This document shows positions 1 to 9,865 of a stretch of DNA of 64,000 nt, piece by piece. Source of the stretch: Nitrosomonas supralitoralis. Its GTDB lineage: Bacteria > Pseudomonadota > Gammaproteobacteria > Burkholderiales > Nitrosomonadaceae. How positions within the stretch are numbered: the stretch's first letter is position 1; every line of letters begins with the position of its first letter. The position numbers were made by a program, and so were the translations under genes. Where the stretch lies: contig NZ_PXXU01000010.1 of NCBI RefSeq assembly GCF_003011925.2, positions 20,023 to 84,022 of the forward strand, given 5' to 3'. The notes beneath the pieces were generated by a model. The model was not told where the DNA came from, made no database searches, and was given only the letters and a program-made list of their open reading frames with translations.

Positions 1-276
1 CGCTCAGTAAAAAAAGGACCTTTCGTTGATGCGCATTTGATTGCAAAGATTGAAAAAGCAAGAAATACAAATGATAAGCGTCCTATTAAAACCTGGTCGA
101 GACGATCAACGATACTTCCTGATTTTATTGGATTAACAGTGTCCGTACATAATGGAAAACAACACATACCTATATTTGTTACCGAGAATATGGTTGGGCA
201 TAAGTTTGGTGAATTTTCATTAACACGCACTTTTAAAGGGCATGCTGGTGACAAGAAAATTGTTACTAAGCGTTAG
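1..276 (+). CDS. rpsS: 30S ribosomal protein S19, 5' end cut off
   Basis: The frame is open from base 1 and reads [13 protein letters not shown], the conserved N-terminus of S19, so only the start codon and perhaps one residue lie outside the window. The 91 visible residues match the family length of about 92. S19 sits in the head of the small subunit with S13 and contacts the A-site finger. The C-terminal block with [16 protein letters not shown] is the typical S19 signature. It is followed nine bases later by rplV, as in the S10 operon. An internal TTG at 37 is not the start, because the conserved residues begin upstream of it. Confidence 0.97.
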   Translation, partial: RSVKKGPFVDAHLIAKIEKARNTNDKRPIKTWSRRSTILPDFIGLTVSVHNGKQHIPIFVTENMVGHKFGEFSLTRTFKGHAGDKKIVTKR

Positions 277-285
277 AGGATACAA

Positions 286-642
286 ATGGAAACAGTTGCT
301 AAATTACGGGGTGCAAGAATATCAGCGCAGAAATGTCGCCTTGTTGCCGATCAAGTAAGAGGATTGCCTGTTGACAAGGCATTGAGTATTTTGACGTTCA
401 GTTCTAAGAAAGGTGCGGAAATTATACATAAACTTCTTGAATCAGCAATTGCTAATGCAGAGCACAATGATGGTGCAGATATTGATGAACTAAAAATTTC
501 ATCCATCATGGTAGATCAAGGAACATCTTTGAAAAGAACAAGTGCACGTGCAAAAGGTCGTGGAAATAGAATTGTGAAACCAACATGCCACATATTACTG
601 ACTGTAGGTGATGGTAGTTATACTAATAAAGGCACTAACTGA
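286..642 (+). CDS. rplV: 50S ribosomal protein L22
   Basis: L22 has 118 residues, against about 110 in E. coli. It binds 23S rRNA early in assembly and lines the peptide exit tunnel with its long beta hairpin. Visible family features are the N-terminal [20 protein letters not shown] block and the basic C-terminal hairpin with [19 protein letters not shown]. The C-terminus ([11 protein letters not shown]) is a few residues longer than usual. The ATG follows an AGAGGATACA Shine-Dalgarno region. rpsC starts two bases after the stop, so translation is probably coupled. Confidence 0.97.
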   Translation: METVAKLRGARISAQKCRLVADQVRGLPVDKALSILTFSSKKGAEIIHKLLESAIANAEHNDGADIDELKISSIMVDQGTSLKRTSARAKGRGNRIVKPTCHILLTVGDGSYTNKGTN

Positions 643-643
643 T

Positions 644-1459
644 ATGGGTCAAAAAATAAATCCAACTGGCTTTAGGCTTTCCGTTCAAAAGAATTGGATG
701 TCGAAGTGGTATGCGAATAGTACTAACTTTGCAACTATGCTTAATGAAGATATAAAAGTTCGAGCATTTCTTGCAAGTAGACTTAAGAATGCTTCTGTTG
801 GAAGAGTTCTGATAGAAAGGCCCTCGAAGAATGCGAGAATTACAATTTTTAGCTCTCGTCCTGGTGTTGTTATCGGTAAAAAAGGAGAGGATATTGAAGT
901 TTTACGAGGCGAGCTTCAAAAACGAATGGGTGTTCCTGTTCATGTAAATATCGAAGAGATCAGAAAGCCAGAGATTGATGCGCAATTAATAGCGGACAAT
1001 ATTGCACAGCAGTTAGAAAAAAGAATTATGTTTCGAAGAGCAATGAAACGTGCAATGCAAAATGCAATGAGACTTGGCGCGCAGGGTATAAAAATCATGA
1101 GTTCTGGTAGATTAAATGGAATAGAGATTGCTCGTACAGAGTGGTATAGAGAAGGGAGAGTACCGCTTCATACATTAAGGGCAGATATTGATTATGGAAC
1201 ATCAGAAGCTGAAACAACTTATGGGATTATAGGTATTAAGGTATGGATTTTTAAAGGAGAATTGCTTGGAAAGGGCGACCAAGTAAATCAATTAACAGCA
1301 AATCCAAATTCTGAAAATGAAAAAAAGAAGCCTAATAAGAGAACATTATCATTTGCAAATCCCACTGACTTGAAGAGTGGCAAGAACATTACTAAAGAAT
1401 CAGAATTACAAGATAGTTCTACTAATATCGAGCACACAACAATAGTCGATGAAAAATGA
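644..1459 (+). CDS. rpsC: 30S ribosomal protein S3 with long C-terminal tail
   Basis: S3 binds the head of the 30S subunit near the mRNA entry channel. The start is the ATG at 644 ([12 protein letters not shown], the universal S3 N-terminus); an in-frame ATG at 608 lies inside rplV and is rejected. A type 2 KH domain with [10 protein letters not shown] is at roughly residues 65-110, and the conserved C-terminal domain ends near residue 211 (KGELLGKGD). About 60 residues follow, rich in Asn, Lys, Ser and Glu and without hydrophobic segments. They make the protein 271 residues long, against 233 in E. coli. Tails of variable length occur in other betaproteobacteria. Confidence 0.96.
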   Translation: MGQKINPTGFRLSVQKNWMSKWYANSTNFATMLNEDIKVRAFLASRLKNASVGRVLIERPSKNARITIFSSRPGVVIGKKGEDIEVLRGELQKRMGVPVHVNIEEIRKPEIDAQLIADNIAQQLEKRIMFRRAMKRAMQNAMRLGAQGIKIMSSGRLNGIEIARTEWYREGRVPLHTLRADIDYGTSEAETTYGIIGIKVWIFKGELLGKGDQVNQLTANPNSENEKKKPNKRTLSFANPTDLKSGKNITKESELQDSSTNIEHTTIVDEK

Positions 1460-1474
1460 ATAGTGGAGAATTGA

Positions 1475-1891
1475 ATGCTTCAGCCAGCTAGAACAAAATA
1501 TAGAAAACAACAAAAAGGTAGAAATACTGGAATCGCCACTCGTGGAGCTAAAGTTAGCTTTGGCGAGTTCGGCTTGAAGGCAGTAGGAAGAGGGCGGTTA
1601 ACCGCGCGACAGATTGAAGCAGCTCGAAGAGCTATGACAAGACATATAAAAAGAGGTGGTAGAATTTGGATAAGGATTTTTCCAGATAAACCGGTATCAC
1701 AAAAACCTGCAGAGGTTAGGATGGGAAATGGAAAAGGAAATCCAGAATATTACGTAGCAGAGATACAGCCTGGAAAAGTTCTATATGAAATGGATGGAGT
1801 GACTGAAGAACTGGCAAAAGAAGCTTTCCGGTTAGCTGCTGCTAAACTTCCAATTAGAACAACATTTACTATAAGGCAAATTGGTGGATAG
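1475..1891 (+). CDS. rplP: 50S ribosomal protein L16
   Basis: L16 has 138 residues, close to the usual 136. It sits near the A site of the peptidyl transferase centre and organises 23S helices there. It starts [16 protein letters not shown] and carries the conserved block [20 protein letters not shown]. Its start follows a GTGGAGAATTGA ribosome-binding region 15 bases after the rpsC stop. Order and spacing are those of the S10 operon. Confidence 0.97.
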   Translation: MLQPARTKYRKQQKGRNTGIATRGAKVSFGEFGLKAVGRGRLTARQIEAARRAMTRHIKRGGRIWIRIFPDKPVSQKPAEVRMGNGKGNPEYYVAEIQPGKVLYEMDGVTEELAKEAFRLAAAKLPIRTTFTIRQIGG

Positions 1892-1893
1892 TA

Positions 1894-2094
1894 ATGAAGT
1901 CAAGTGAATTGAAAAATAAACAAATACCTGAATTAAACGTTGAACTAATTTCACTTTTAAAAGCGCAATTCGGGTTAAGAATGCAATTGGCAACACAGCA
2001 ACTGACGAATACGAGACAATTAAGAATGATAAGACGAGATATTGCCAGAGTAAAAACCGTTATAACTCAGCGACAAAACAATCATGAAGAGTGA
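1894..2094 (+). CDS. rpmC: 50S ribosomal protein L29
   Basis: This 66-residue, largely helical protein has the L29 pattern: an N-terminal helix ([18 protein letters not shown]) and a C-terminal helix with [16 protein letters not shown]29 binds near the peptide exit and helps dock trigger factor and SRP. It begins two bases after rplP stops, and its last 11 bases overlap the start of rpsQ, so the three are translated as a block. Confidence 0.95.
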   Translation: MKSSELKNKQIPELNVELISLLKAQFGLRMQLATQQLTNTRQLRMIRRDIARVKTVITQRQNNHEE

Positions 2095-2329
2095 TAAATT
2101 AAACCGTGCCATAAGTGGAAAAATTATTAGTACTAAAATGGATAAAACTGTAACGGTATTGGTTGAACGAAGATTGATGCATCCACTTTATGGTAAATTT
2201 GTTACTCGGTCTAAGAAATATCAAGCACACGACGAAATAAATCAATATACGATAGGTGATACTGTTCTGATAGAAGAATGTCGGCCATTATCCAAAACTA
2301 AGAATTGGAAAGTTGTAGATAAAATATAA
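2084..2329 (+). CDS. rpsQ: 30S ribosomal protein S17
   Basis: S17 (81 residues) is a primary 16S rRNA binder with an OB fold. The conserved motif [19 protein letters not shown] is at residues 11-29 and [19 protein letters not shown] follows. The ATG lies inside the last codons of rpmC, an 11-base overlap that suggests coupling. It is the last gene of the S10 operon; a 166-base gap follows before the spc operon opens with rplN. Confidence 0.96.
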   Translation: MKSDKLNRAISGKIISTKMDKTVTVLVERRLMHPLYGKFVTRSKKYQAHDEINQYTIGDTVLIEECRPLSKTKNWKVVDKI

Positions 2330-2412
2330 AATACTTAATAAATGAGATATATTCTTGGTTTATAAGGTATGAAAAAAGTAATTCCTGCTTTGACGAATTT
2401 CGTTAGACATTG

Positions 2413-2441
2413 TTAACGAGTGCCAATGAAGTGCATATAGA
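2413..2441 (+). promoter_or_regulatory. candidate spc operon promoter
   Basis: The rpsQ-rplN gap (2330-2495) is the longest inside the ribosomal block up to rplQ and lies where the spc promoter is known in E. coli. A TTAACG box at 2413 and a TATAGA box at 2436 are separated by 17 bases. Each matches four of six consensus positions. A second possible -35, TTGACG at 2390, has no good -10 at the right distance. The location is persuasive; the boxes are weak. Confidence 0.3.
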
Positions 2442-2495
2442 ATTATTTATTTAGCAAATATCGGCGATAACATTTTAATGAGAAGTGAATAAAAA

Positions 2496-2864
2496 ATGAT
2501 CCAAATGCAATCAATATTACGAGTGGCTGACAATACGGGTGCTCGTTCACTTATGTGTATTAAAGTACTTGGTGGATCTAAAAGGCAATATGCTGGCATT
2601 GGTGACATTATAAAAGTTAGTGTTAAAGATGCTGCGCCACGAGGAAAAGTTAAAAAAGGCGAAGTATACAATGCAGTTGTAGTTAGGACCGCTAAAGGTG
2701 TAAGAAGAAATGATGGTTCTTTGTTGAAATTTGATCATAATGCTGCTGTGTTGCTAAATAATAAATTTGAGCCGATTGGAACGCGTATTTTTGGACCAGT
2801 GACTCGTGAGTTGAGAAACGTTAATTTTATGAAAATCGTATCTCTAGCTCCAGAAGTTTTGTAG
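2496..2864 (+). CDS. rplN: 50S ribosomal protein L14
   Basis: L14 has 122 residues, the standard length. It forms an intersubunit bridge and is the binding site for the silencing factor Rsf[19 protein letters not shown] and the C-terminal block [14 protein letters not shown] are diagnostic. It is the first gene of the spc operon and is preceded by a GAGAAGTGA ribosome-binding region and a 166-base spacer that probably contains the promoter. Confidence 0.97.
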   Translation: MIQMQSILRVADNTGARSLMCIKVLGGSKRQYAGIGDIIKVSVKDAAPRGKVKKGEVYNAVVVRTAKGVRRNDGSLLKFDHNAAVLLNNKFEPIGTRIFGPVTRELRNVNFMKIVSLAPEVL

Positions 2865-2882
2865 TGTTTGCAGGAGAATATT

Positions 2883-3200
2883 GTGCAAAAAATAAGAAAA
2901 GGTGATGATGTAATAGTCATTACAGGCAAGGATAGAGGCAAAAGGGGCACTGTCGTAAGTATTGTGAAAAATGATTATGTAATTGTTCAAGGAATTAATT
3001 TAGTAAAAAAACATCAGAAACCTAATCCAACTAATGGTACGGCAGGTGGTATAATTGGTAAGGAGATGCCGATACATGCTTCTAACGTAGCTATTTATAA
3101 TTTTACTTCAAAAAAACCTGACAGAGTGGGATTCAAAGTTAGTTCGGATAATAACAAAGTACGAATATTCAAATCTAGTGGCGATTTGATTGAAACGTAA
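2883..3200 (+). CDS. rplX: 50S ribosomal protein L24, GTG start
   Basis: L24 is an assembly initiator for the large subunit and lies near the tunnel exit. I place the start at GTG 2883, giving 105 residues ([20 protein letters not shown]). An AGGAG box sits seven bases upstream. An in-frame TTG at 2868 would put that Shine-Dalgarno sequence inside the gene and add five atypical residues. A KOW motif with [17 protein letters not shown] covers residues 6-22. Confidence 0.94.
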   Translation: MQKIRKGDDVIVITGKDRGKRGTVVSIVKNDYVIVQGINLVKKHQKPNPTNGTAGGIIGKEMPIHASNVAIYNFTSKKPDRVGFKVSSDNNKVRIFKSSGDLIET

Positions 3201-3217
3201 ATATGGAATGGAATTAT

Positions 3218-3757
3218 ATGGCTCGCTTACAAGAATATTATAGAAATGAAGTAGTACATAAATTGATGGAACAATTCAAGTATAAGTCAGTAATGGAGGT
3301 TCCGTGCATAACAAAAATAACGTTAAATATCGGACTTGGAGAAGCGACAATCGATAAAAAGATAATCGAAAATGCAGTGTCGGACATAAAGAAAATATCT
3401 GGACAGCAACCCGTTATTACAAAGGCAAAGAAATCTATTGCAACATTTAAGGTAAGAAAAGATTATCCTATAGGTTGCATGGTTACATTGCGCAAGGTAA
3501 GAATGTATGAATTTTTAGATCGATTAATCACGATTGCAATACCTAGGATCAGGGACTTTAGGGGTATTTCAGGAAAATCATTTGACGGCAGAGGAAATTA
3601 TAATATGGGTATCAAAGAGCAAATAATTTTTCCTGAAATTGATTATGATAAAATAGATAGTTTACGAGGAATGAATATATCAATAACAACTACAGCTAAA
3701 AACGATAGTGAAGCAAAAGCTTTATTAGCTGCATTCCATTTTCCGTTTAAAAATTGA
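3218..3757 (+). CDS. rplE: 50S ribosomal protein L5
   Basis: L5 binds 5S rRNA and, with L18 and L25, builds the central protuberance. The ATG at 3218 gives [13 protein letters not shown] and 179 residues, exactly the E. coli length. The ATG at 3203 would add five residues (MEWNY) and overlaps the likely ribosome-binding purines GGAATGGA, so I prefer the second. The conserved [20 protein letters not shown] block is at about residues 111-130. Confidence 0.95.
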   Translation: MARLQEYYRNEVVHKLMEQFKYKSVMEVPCITKITLNIGLGEATIDKKIIENAVSDIKKISGQQPVITKAKKSIATFKVRKDYPIGCMVTLRKVRMYEFLDRLITIAIPRIRDFRGISGKSFDGRGNYNMGIKEQIIFPEIDYDKIDSLRGMNISITTTAKNDSEAKALLAAFHFPFKN

Positions 3758-3764
3758 GATCAGA

Positions 3765-4070
3765 ATGGCAAAACTCGCTGTTATTAATAGGAACAATAGA
3801 AGAAATAAAATTGTTCAAAAGTATGCTGAGCAAAGAATCAATTTAAAGAAAATAATAAATGATTTTACACTAAGTGAAACTGAGCGTCATGAAGCTCGCC
3901 TGTCCTTGCAAAGGCTTCCGAGAGACTCAAGTCCTGTCCGATTAAGAAATAGATGTGCTTTGACTGGTAGACCGCGTGGTGTTTACTCTAAATTTGGCCT
4001 GGGAAGAAGCAAATTAAGAGAAATAGCTATGAGTGGTAAAATACCAGGAATTATAAAAGCGAGTTGGTGA
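3765..4070 (+). CDS. rpsN: 30S ribosomal protein S14, zinc-free form
   Basis: This is the long 101-residue S14 without the CxxC pair of the zinc form. It ends with the conserved [23 protein letters not shown] motif region. S14 binds the 30S head next to S3 and S10. The gene starts seven bases after rplE. The lack of zinc ligands contrasts with S4 and L36 in the same cluster, both of which keep cysteine sets. Confidence 0.97.
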   Translation: MAKLAVINRNNRRNKIVQKYAEQRINLKKIINDFTLSETERHEARLSLQRLPRDSSPVRLRNRCALTGRPRGVYSKFGLGRSKLREIAMSGKIPGIIKASW

Positions 4071-4141
4071 TATAATTTTTCTTTATTAGTAAAATATTGT
4101 CAATTTAGTAATAACTAAACTAATCGGTAGGTAAAAACATT

Positions 4142-4537
4142 ATGAGTATGAGTGATCCTATAGCAGATATGCTAACACGGATGCGTAATGCGCAAATGGC
4201 AAAAAAACAATCAGTGATAATGCCAAGTTCTCTTATTAAACAAGCAATTGCTAGTGTTCTGAAAGAAGAAGGGTATATTGAGGGTTTTGAAATTGATGAT
4301 CAAGGAAGCAAAAAAAATCTAGAGATAAAACTCAAATATTATTCGGGTGAGCGAGTAATTGAAAGAATAACACGCGTTAGTAAACCCGGTTTAAGAATCT
4401 ATAAATCAAGTAAGAATTTGCCAAATGTAATGAATGGACTGGGAATTGCAATTATGTCTACTTCTAAGGGTGTAATGACTCAAAGAAAAGCGCAGCAACT
4501 TGGTGTTGGAGGAGAGTTATTATGCTATGTTGTTTAA
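4142..4537 (+). CDS. rpsH: 30S ribosomal protein S8
   Basis: S8 (131 residues) is a central 16S binder; in E. coli it is also the translational repressor of the spc operon. [15 protein letters not shown] and the C-terminal [20 protein letters not shown] block identify it. Two ATGs lie six bases apart. I chose the first because the GGTAGGT box has better spacing to it. The 71-base AT-rich gap before the gene shows no convincing promoter or S8-binding stem. Confidence 0.96.
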   Translation: MSMSDPIADMLTRMRNAQMAKKQSVIMPSSLIKQAIASVLKEEGYIEGFEIDDQGSKKNLEIKLKYYSGERVIERITRVSKPGLRIYKSSKNLPNVMNGLGIAIMSTSKGVMTQRKAQQLGVGGELLCYVV

Positions 4538-4549
4538 AGGATCTGTTAA

Positions 4550-5083
4550 ATGTCTCGTGTTAGTAAAAATCCGGTAACTATACCCTCCAATGTGGAAGTC
4601 ACTATTTCTAATCATAATGTATTAATTAAAGGCCCTTTGGGATCTTTACAACAAAAGATAACTGAATTTGTTGTATTGGAAGTAGTTGATAATGAAATTA
4701 GAATTAAAACAGCTAATGAATCTAAGCATGCTAACGCCATGTCTGGAACAATAAGGTCCCTTATTGCTAATATGGTTCATGGTGTATCCCAGGGCTTTGA
4801 AAAAAGATTGCAATTGGTAGGAGTGGGATATCGAGCTCAGGCAGCTCAGGATAAAATAAATTTGGCTTTGGGATTTTCACATCCTATAAATTATGTTATA
4901 CCTGATGGGATTGAAATTGAAACGCCGACTCAGACTGAAATTCTTATTAAGGGAATGAACAAGCAGATAGTTGGTCAAACAGCTGCTGAAATTCGCGCAT
5001 ATAGAAAACCAGAACCATATAAGGGCAAAGGTGTCCGTTATTCAGATGAGAAGATAATTCTCAAAGAAACGAAGAAAAAATAA
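4550..5083 (+). CDS. rplF: 50S ribosomal protein L6
   Basis: L6 has 177 residues, the E. coli length, with two related domains. It sits near the GTPase-associated centre. MSRVSKNPVTIP at the N-terminus and the signature PEPYKGKGVRYSDE near the C-terminus are both present. An AAAGGATCTGTTAA ribosome-binding region precedes the ATG. Confidence 0.97.
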   Translation: MSRVSKNPVTIPSNVEVTISNHNVLIKGPLGSLQQKITEFVVLEVVDNEIRIKTANESKHANAMSGTIRSLIANMVHGVSQGFEKRLQLVGVGYRAQAAQDKINLALGFSHPINYVIPDGIEIETPTQTEILIKGMNKQIVGQTAAEIRAYRKPEPYKGKGVRYSDEKIILKETKKK

Positions 5084-5093
5084 GTGAAATAAT

Positions 5094-5450
5094 ATGGCAA
5101 ATTTAAAAGATCGGCGATTGAGACGTTCAAGAAAAACTAGATATAAAATTGTAGAAATTGGCGCAGTACGATTATGTATACATCGAACTAACTTACACAT
5201 ATATGCACAATTAATAGATGATAATCTGCATAAAACTATCGCATGTGCTTCAACTTTAGAGCCCGAAGTTAAAAAAGAAATATCTTCAGGTAGCACTGTA
5301 ACCGCTGCATCCTTCATTGGGAAAAGAATCGCTGAAAAAGGAAAGATGTGTGGTATTTCAAATATCGCCTTTGACAGATCTGGATATAAATTTCATGGAA
5401 GAATAAAAGCGTTAGCAGAATCTGCGCGTCAAAATGGATTAAAATTCTAA
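5094..5450 (+). CDS. rplR: 50S ribosomal protein L18
   Basis: L18 (118 residues) binds 5S rRNA with L5. The basic N-terminus [19 protein letters not shown] and the C-terminal [21 protein letters not shown] region are conserved. It lies between rplF and rpsE, ten and thirteen bases away, in the normal spc order. Confidence 0.96.
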   Translation: MANLKDRRLRRSRKTRYKIVEIGAVRLCIHRTNLHIYAQLIDDNLHKTIACASTLEPEVKKEISSGSTVTAASFIGKRIAEKGKMCGISNIAFDRSGYKFHGRIKALAESARQNGLKF

Positions 5451-5463
5451 TCAAGGATTTAAG

Positions 5464-6006
5464 ATGGCAAAAGTTGGAAAGTCAAGTGTGAAGCACTTAA
5501 GTAACGAAGAGACTGGCGATGATCTGCGTGAGAAAATGGTGGCTATCAACCGAGTTACCAAAGTTGTCAAGGGCGGGCGTATTTTAGGTTTTGCAGCACT
5601 TACTGTTGTAGGTGATGGCGATGGTAGTATTGGCATGGGAAAAGGTAAATCACGTGAGGTACCAGTTGCTGTGCAAAAGGCAATGGATGAAGCACGCCGA
5701 AAAATGATTAAAGTTAAATTAAAAAACGGTACAATATATCATCCGATTACAGCTTCACATGGAGCCGCAAAAATTTATATGCAGCCTGCACCGGAAGGTA
5801 CCGGAATTATTGCTGGCGGACCTATGCGTGCCATTTTCGAAGTAATTGGGATGACAGACATTCTGGCGAAATGTATCGGGTCTACTAATCCGTATAATGT
5901 AGTGCGAGCAACAATTAAAGGATTAAATTCGATGAACACTCCTGCGAGTATAGCTGCGAAACGTGGGAAGACGGTTAAAGAAATTATGGGGCTTGATAAT
6001 GGTTAA
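5464..6006 (+). CDS. rpsE: 30S ribosomal protein S5
   Basis: S5 (180 residues) contributes to decoding fidelity and the mRNA helicase activity of the ribosome. The double-stranded RNA-binding fold begins near residue 22 with [19 protein letters not shown], and a glycine-rich loop ([13 protein letters not shown]) follows. The C-terminal domain ends with [13 protein letters not shown]. The stop overlaps the start of rpmD by eight bases. Codon choice is less AT-biased at the start of this gene than in its neighbours. Confidence 0.97.
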   Translation: MAKVGKSSVKHLSNEETGDDLREKMVAINRVTKVVKGGRILGFAALTVVGDGDGSIGMGKGKSREVPVAVQKAMDEARRKMIKVKLKNGTIYHPITASHGAAKIYMQPAPEGTGIIAGGPMRAIFEVIGMTDILAKCIGSTNPYNVVRATIKGLNSMNTPASIAAKRGKTVKEIMGLDNG

Positions 6007-6190
6007 TGAAAAAGTGCCAAATACTATAAAAATAAGTTTGGTAAAAAGTTTGATAGGCGTGAAACAATCTCATAGAGCTACCATAATAGGTTTGGGGTTA
6101 AAAAGAATTAATAGTTCTTCAGTGCTAGAGAGAACACCAGAGACTATTGGAATGATTAATAAAATTAAATATTTAATTAAATACTGTTGA
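5999..6190 (+). CDS. rpmD: 50S ribosomal protein L30
   Basis: L30 is a small protein (63 residues here) of the large-subunit periphery. The family signature lies in [20 protein letters not shown] and [19 protein letters not shown] place the start at ATG 5999, inside the last codons of rpsE. An earlier in-frame codon at 5963 would add twelve residues that only copy rpsE in another frame. The overlap suggests translational coupling. Confidence 0.93.
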   Translation: MVNEKVPNTIKISLVKSLIGVKQSHRATIIGLGLKRINSSSVLERTPETIGMINKIKYLIKYC

Positions 6191-6191
6191 T

Positions 6192-6623
6192 ATGTTTTTA
6201 AATACAATAAAACCTGCTATAGGTTCTGTAAAGAGTAATCTTAGAGTGGGACGTGGTATGGGGTCTGGTTTCGGAAAAACTTGCGGCCGAGGGCACAAAG
6301 GACAGAAGTCACGTTCTGGTGGTTATCATAAGGTTGGATTTGAGGGAGGGCAGATGCCAATACAGCGACGTTTGCCAAAAAGAGGCTTTACGGTTTTAAG
6401 TAAACCGCAACATCAAAGTATTCAGATGAGCGTTATTAAATCGCTTAATGAAGATGTGATAACTATCGAATTATTAAAGAAATTAAATGTAATTACTGAA
6501 AAAGTAAAAAAAGTTAAGATTTATGGTGCGGAATCTATAGATCGGGTAATGTCATTTGAAGGTATTAGTGTAAGTAACGGAACAAAGTTATCGATAGAAG
6601 CATTGGGTGGAAAAATATTATAG
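6192..6623 (+). CDS. rplO: 50S ribosomal protein L15
   Basis: L15 (143 residues) is a late-assembly protein near the peptidyl transferase region, with a flexible glycine-arginine N-terminus. The conserved stretch GRGMGSGFGKTCGRGHKGQK is followed by GGYHKVGFEGGQMPIQRRLPKRGF. It begins one base after the rpmD stop, with little room for a separate ribosome-binding site. Confidence 0.97.
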   Translation: MFLNTIKPAIGSVKSNLRVGRGMGSGFGKTCGRGHKGQKSRSGGYHKVGFEGGQMPIQRRLPKRGFTVLSKPQHQSIQMSVIKSLNEDVITIELLKKLNVITEKVKKVKIYGAESIDRVMSFEGISVSNGTKLSIEALGGKIL

Positions 6624-6640
6624 AAACATAAGGAATAAAA

Positions 6641-7972
6641 GTGGCTATAAAAGGTGTTTCAAATAAGCCGGTCGATAAATTTGCGGATTTAAAACGACGA
6701 CTATGGTTTTTGCTGCTAGCGTTAGTTGTATATAGAATTGGTGCACATGTTCCTGTTCCAGGAATTGATTCAACAGTACTAAAAGATTTGTTCGAATCAC
6801 AAGAAGGCGGTGTATTGGGCATGTTTAACATGTTCTCAGGAGGTGCACTATCACGGTTTTCTATTTTTGCACTTGGCATTATGCCTTATATCTCTGCTTC
6901 TATAATTATGCAGCTTGGTACGGTAGCTGTGCCTTACTTAGAAGCTTTAAAAAAAGAGGGTGAGAGTGGAAGAAGGAAGATTACTCAATATACGAGATAT
7001 GGCACGCTTGCATTAGCTATTGTACAGAGTTATGGAATTTCTATCGCACTTCAATCACAAAATGGATTAGTAATTGATCCTGGTGGTATGTTTACGTTGA
7101 CTACTGTAATAACGCTAGTAACAGGAACAATTTTTTTAATGTGGTTAGGTGAGCAAATAACGGAACGTGGTATAGGCAATGGGATTTCATTGATTATTTT
7201 TGCGGGAATAGCGGCAGGTCTACCAAGTGCTATTGGTGGCACATTAGATTTGGTTAGTACTGGCTCCATGCATTTCCTAGTTGCATTGGGAATTTTTATA
7301 GCTGCTGCTATAGTTACATGGTTTGTGGTTTTCGTTGAAAAAGGTCAAAGACGAATTTTAGTTAATTATGCTAAACGGCAAGTTGGTCAGAAAGTATATG
7401 GCGGGCAAAGTTCTCACCTACCGTTAAAAATTAATATGGCAGGGGTGATACCTCCTATTTTTGCTTCAAGCATTATATTATTTCCAGCAACTTTAGCTGG
7501 GTGGTTCGCAAATAATGAGTCAATGGTTTTATTGAAAGATATTAGTGCTGCTTTATCGCCAGGGCAGCCGATTTATGTGATGCTCTATGCAGTAATGATA
7601 ATCTTCTTTTGCTTTTTCTATACTGCACTTGTTTTTAATCCGAAGGAAACTGCTGATAATCTTAAAAAGAGCGGAGCATTTGTTCCTGGTATTAGGCCTG
7701 GAGAGCAGACTACTCGTTATATCGAAAAAATAATGCTTCGACTTACGTTAGCTGGATCTATATATGTGACACTAGTATGTTTGCTTCCAGAATTTTTGAT
7801 ACTTAAATGGAATGTTCCATTTTATTTCGGTGGTACGTCATTACTAATCATAGTGATTGTTACTATGGATTTTATGTCGCAAGTGCAGTCGCATGTCATG
7901 TCATCACAATATGATAGTTTATTAAAAAAGACTAATTTTAAATCCAATAGTGGCAAATTAAATGCCAGATAG
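6641..7972 (+). CDS. secY: protein translocase subunit SecY, GTG start
   Basis: SecY is the pore of the Sec translocon in the inner membrane; with SecE (encoded at 52014) and SecG it passes unfolded proteins outward. The protein has 443 residues, as in E. coli. Ten hydrophobic helices can be picked out, the first starting at [14 protein letters not shown]. The plug region [25 protein letters not shown] is conserved, as is the cytoplasmic loop [23 protein letters not shown]. The start is GTG behind an AAGGAA box. Position between rplO and infA is the usual betaproteobacterial order. Confidence 0.97.
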   Translation: MAIKGVSNKPVDKFADLKRRLWFLLLALVVYRIGAHVPVPGIDSTVLKDLFESQEGGVLGMFNMFSGGALSRFSIFALGIMPYISASIIMQLGTVAVPYLEALKKEGESGRRKITQYTRYGTLALAIVQSYGISIALQSQNGLVIDPGGMFTLTTVITLVTGTIFLMWLGEQITERGIGNGISLIIFAGIAAGLPSAIGGTLDLVSTGSMHFLVALGIFIAAAIVTWFVVFVEKGQRRILVNYAKRQVGQKVYGGQSSHLPLKINMAGVIPPIFASSIILFPATLAGWFANNESMVLLKDISAALSPGQPIYVMLYAVMIIFFCFFYTALVFNPKETADNLKKSGAFVPGIRPGEQTTRYIEKIMLRLTLAGSIYVTLVCLLPEFLILKWNVPFYFGGTSLLIIVIVTMDFMSQVQSHVMSSQYDSLLKKTNFKSNSGKLNAR

Positions 7973-7992
7973 TGAGTTATTACAAAAAATTA

Positions 7993-8211
7993 ATGGCTAA
8001 AGAAGAAACAATTCAAATGCAGGGCGAGATTTTAGAAACTCTTCCGAATGCAACATTTCGAGTAAAATTAGAAAATGGGCACATAGTGCTGGGTCATATA
8101 TCGGGAAAAATGCGTATGCATTATATTAGAATCTTACCGGGTGACAAGGTTACTGTAGATCTAACGCCCTATGACCTAACTAGAGCTAGAATCACGTTTA
8201 GAGCAAAATAA
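7993..8211 (+). CDS. infA: translation initiation factor IF-1
   Basis: IF-1 is a one-domain OB-fold protein that occupies the 30S A site during initiation. The ATG at 7993 gives the standard 72-residue [20 protein letters not shown] form. The GTG at 7972, which touches the secY stop, would add seven residues not found in the family. The body [20 protein letters not shown] and the end [12 protein letters not shown] are conserved. It sits between secY and rpmJ, as in many betaproteobacteria. Confidence 0.96.
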   Translation: MAKEETIQMQGEILETLPNATFRVKLENGHIVLGHISGKMRMHYIRILPGDKVTVDLTPYDLTRARITFRAK

Positions 8212-8241
8212 TAAATTTAAATATGTTAATGGACTGACTAT

Positions 8242-8355
8242 ATGAAAGTAAATGCTTCTGTAAAAAAGTTATGTAGGAAATGTAAGATGATACGCCGCAA
8301 TAGAGTCCTCAGAGTGATATGCGAAGACCCAAGGCATAAGCAGCGCCAGGGATAA
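8242..8355 (+). CDS. rpmJ: 50S ribosomal protein L36, zinc form
   Basis: This 37-residue gene is easily missed because of its size. It reads [15 protein letters not shown] and ends [12 protein letters not shown]. The three cysteines and the histidine (C11, C14, C27, H32) are the zinc ligands of the L36 knuckle, so this is the zinc-containing type. It lies 30 bases after infA and 40 bases before rpsM, which closes the spc unit and opens the alpha unit. Confidence 0.95.
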   Translation: MKVNASVKKLCRKCKMIRRNRVLRVICEDPRHKQRQG

Positions 8356-8395
8356 GTTCAGAGTCAACTATATTTTTGATAAACAAGGAAATTAA

Positions 8396-8755
8396 ATGGC
8401 GCGTATCGCTGGTGTAAATATACCAAACCATAAACATATTGGTATAGCTTTAACTTCTATTTATGGGGTTGGCAGAACAAGATCCTCAAATATATGTAAA
8501 GTTATAGGTGTTGATATTGATAGAAAGCTTAAAGACTTGTCGGAAGAGCAAATTGAATTGATACGCGAGCAGGTCGCTAAATTTACGATCGAAGGAGATC
8601 TTCGTCGTGAAGTATCAATGAATATAAAAAGACTGATGGACCTTGGCTGTTATCGTGGTTTGCGTCATAGACGCGGATTGCCAGTGCGCGGTCAACGAAC
8701 ACGTACAAATGCTAGGACACGGAAAGGCCCTCGCAAAGCGGTTCGTTCAAGATAA
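8396..8755 (+). CDS. rpsM: 30S ribosomal protein S13
   Basis: S13 (119 residues) sits in the 30S head and contacts both the P-site tRNA and the large subunit. [20 protein letters not shown], the helix-hairpin-helix IYGVGRTRS and the C-terminal [19 protein letters not shown] block are diagnostic. It is the first gene of the alpha operon; an ACAAGGAAATTAA ribosome-binding region precedes it. Confidence 0.97.
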   Translation: MARIAGVNIPNHKHIGIALTSIYGVGRTRSSNICKVIGVDIDRKLKDLSEEQIELIREQVAKFTIEGDLRREVSMNIKRLMDLGCYRGLRHRRGLPVRGQRTRTNARTRKGPRKAVRSR

Positions 8756-8791
8756 AATATTTATGTAGTGCTTTAATTATTAGGAATTTAT

Positions 8792-9181
8792 ATGGTTAAG
8801 ACAACCTCTAAAGTTCGAAAAAAAATAAAAAAGAATGTATCGGAAGGCATTGCACATATACATGCATCATTTAATAATACGATTGTTACAATTACTGACA
8901 GACAGGGTAATGCATTATCATGGGCAACATCTGGAGGAGCCGGTTTTAAGGGGTCTAGAAAAAGCACACCTTTTGCAGCTCAAGTTGCAGCAGAAAACGC
9001 CAGTAAAATTGCAATCGAATGTGGTGTGAAAAATCTAGAGGTTAGAGTTAAAGGACCTGGGCCAGGGAGAGATTCAGCTGTGAGAGCATTAAATTCAGCT
9101 GGCTTTAAAATTACTAGCATTTCTGATGTTACACCAGTGCCGCACAATGGCTGTCGGCCTCCAAAAAAACGGCGAATCTGA
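8792..9181 (+). CDS. rpsK: 30S ribosomal protein S11
   Basis: S11 (129 residues) is part of the 30S platform. [19 protein letters not shown] and [15 protein letters not shown] are conserved, and the end [18 protein letters not shown] is standard. It is followed after 12 bases by rpsD in the order of the alpha operon. Confidence 0.97.
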   Translation: MVKTTSKVRKKIKKNVSEGIAHIHASFNNTIVTITDRQGNALSWATSGGAGFKGSRKSTPFAAQVAAENASKIAIECGVKNLEVRVKGPGPGRDSAVRALNSAGFKITSISDVTPVPHNGCRPPKKRRI

Positions 9182-9193
9182 GGAGATTAAACT

Positions 9194-9820
9194 TTGGCAA
9201 AGAATCTTGAACCAAAATGTAAGCAATGTAGACGCGAAGGCGAGAAGCTTTTTCTTAAAGGTGAAAAGTGTTTTACTGATAAGTGCGCAATTGAAAGAAG
9301 AAATTATCCACCGGGCCAGCATGGTCAGAAAAAAGGAAGATTATCAGACTATGGCGGTCAATTACGTGAAAAGCAAAAAATAAGAAAAATCTATGGAATT
9401 CTAGAAAAGCAATTTAGAAATATTTATAAATTTGCCGATAAACAGCGCGGGATAACTGGCGAAAATTTGCTTCAATTACTTGAAAGCCGTCTTGATAACG
9501 TGGCTTTTCAAATGGGCTTTGGAACATCTAGATCTGAGGCAAGGCAAATAGTTAGGCACAATTGTATTTTAGTTAATGGTAACCGAGTAAATATTCCTTC
9601 GTATAGAGTTAAGGCTGGAGACACAGTTGAAGTTGTACAGAAGGCACGTGACCAATTGCGTATTAAGAAATCAATTGAGATCGCAAATAATCGTGCTTTT
9701 CCAACATGGATAGAAGTTGATACAAAGGCAATGAAAGGTATCTATAAATCTAAACCTGAACGAGCTGATTTGCCTGCGACAATAAATGAATCTTTAGTTG
9801 TCGAATTGTATTCTAAGTAA
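9194..9820 (+). CDS. rpsD: 30S ribosomal protein S4, zinc-type, TTG start
   Basis: S4 (208 residues) nucleates 30S assembly; in E. coli it also represses its own operon. The start is TTG at 9194, with a GAGGAG box eight bases upstream and no in-frame ATG nearby. The N-terminus [19 protein letters not shown] holds C9, C12, C26 and C31, the cysteine set that binds zinc in Thermus and Bacillus S4. The E. coli and Burkholderia proteins lack that set. The S4 RNA-binding domain ([21 protein letters not shown]) covers about residues 98-160. Confidence 0.96.
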   Translation: MAKNLEPKCKQCRREGEKLFLKGEKCFTDKCAIERRNYPPGQHGQKKGRLSDYGGQLREKQKIRKIYGILEKQFRNIYKFADKQRGITGENLLQLLESRLDNVAFQMGFGTSRSEARQIVRHNCILVNGNRVNIPSYRVKAGDTVEVVQKARDQLRIKKSIEIANNRAFPTWIEVDTKAMKGIYKSKPERADLPATINESLVVELYSK

Positions 9821-9865
9821 TCAATATTATTATTGATTTTCTTTATCTAAAGGTACATTATTACT

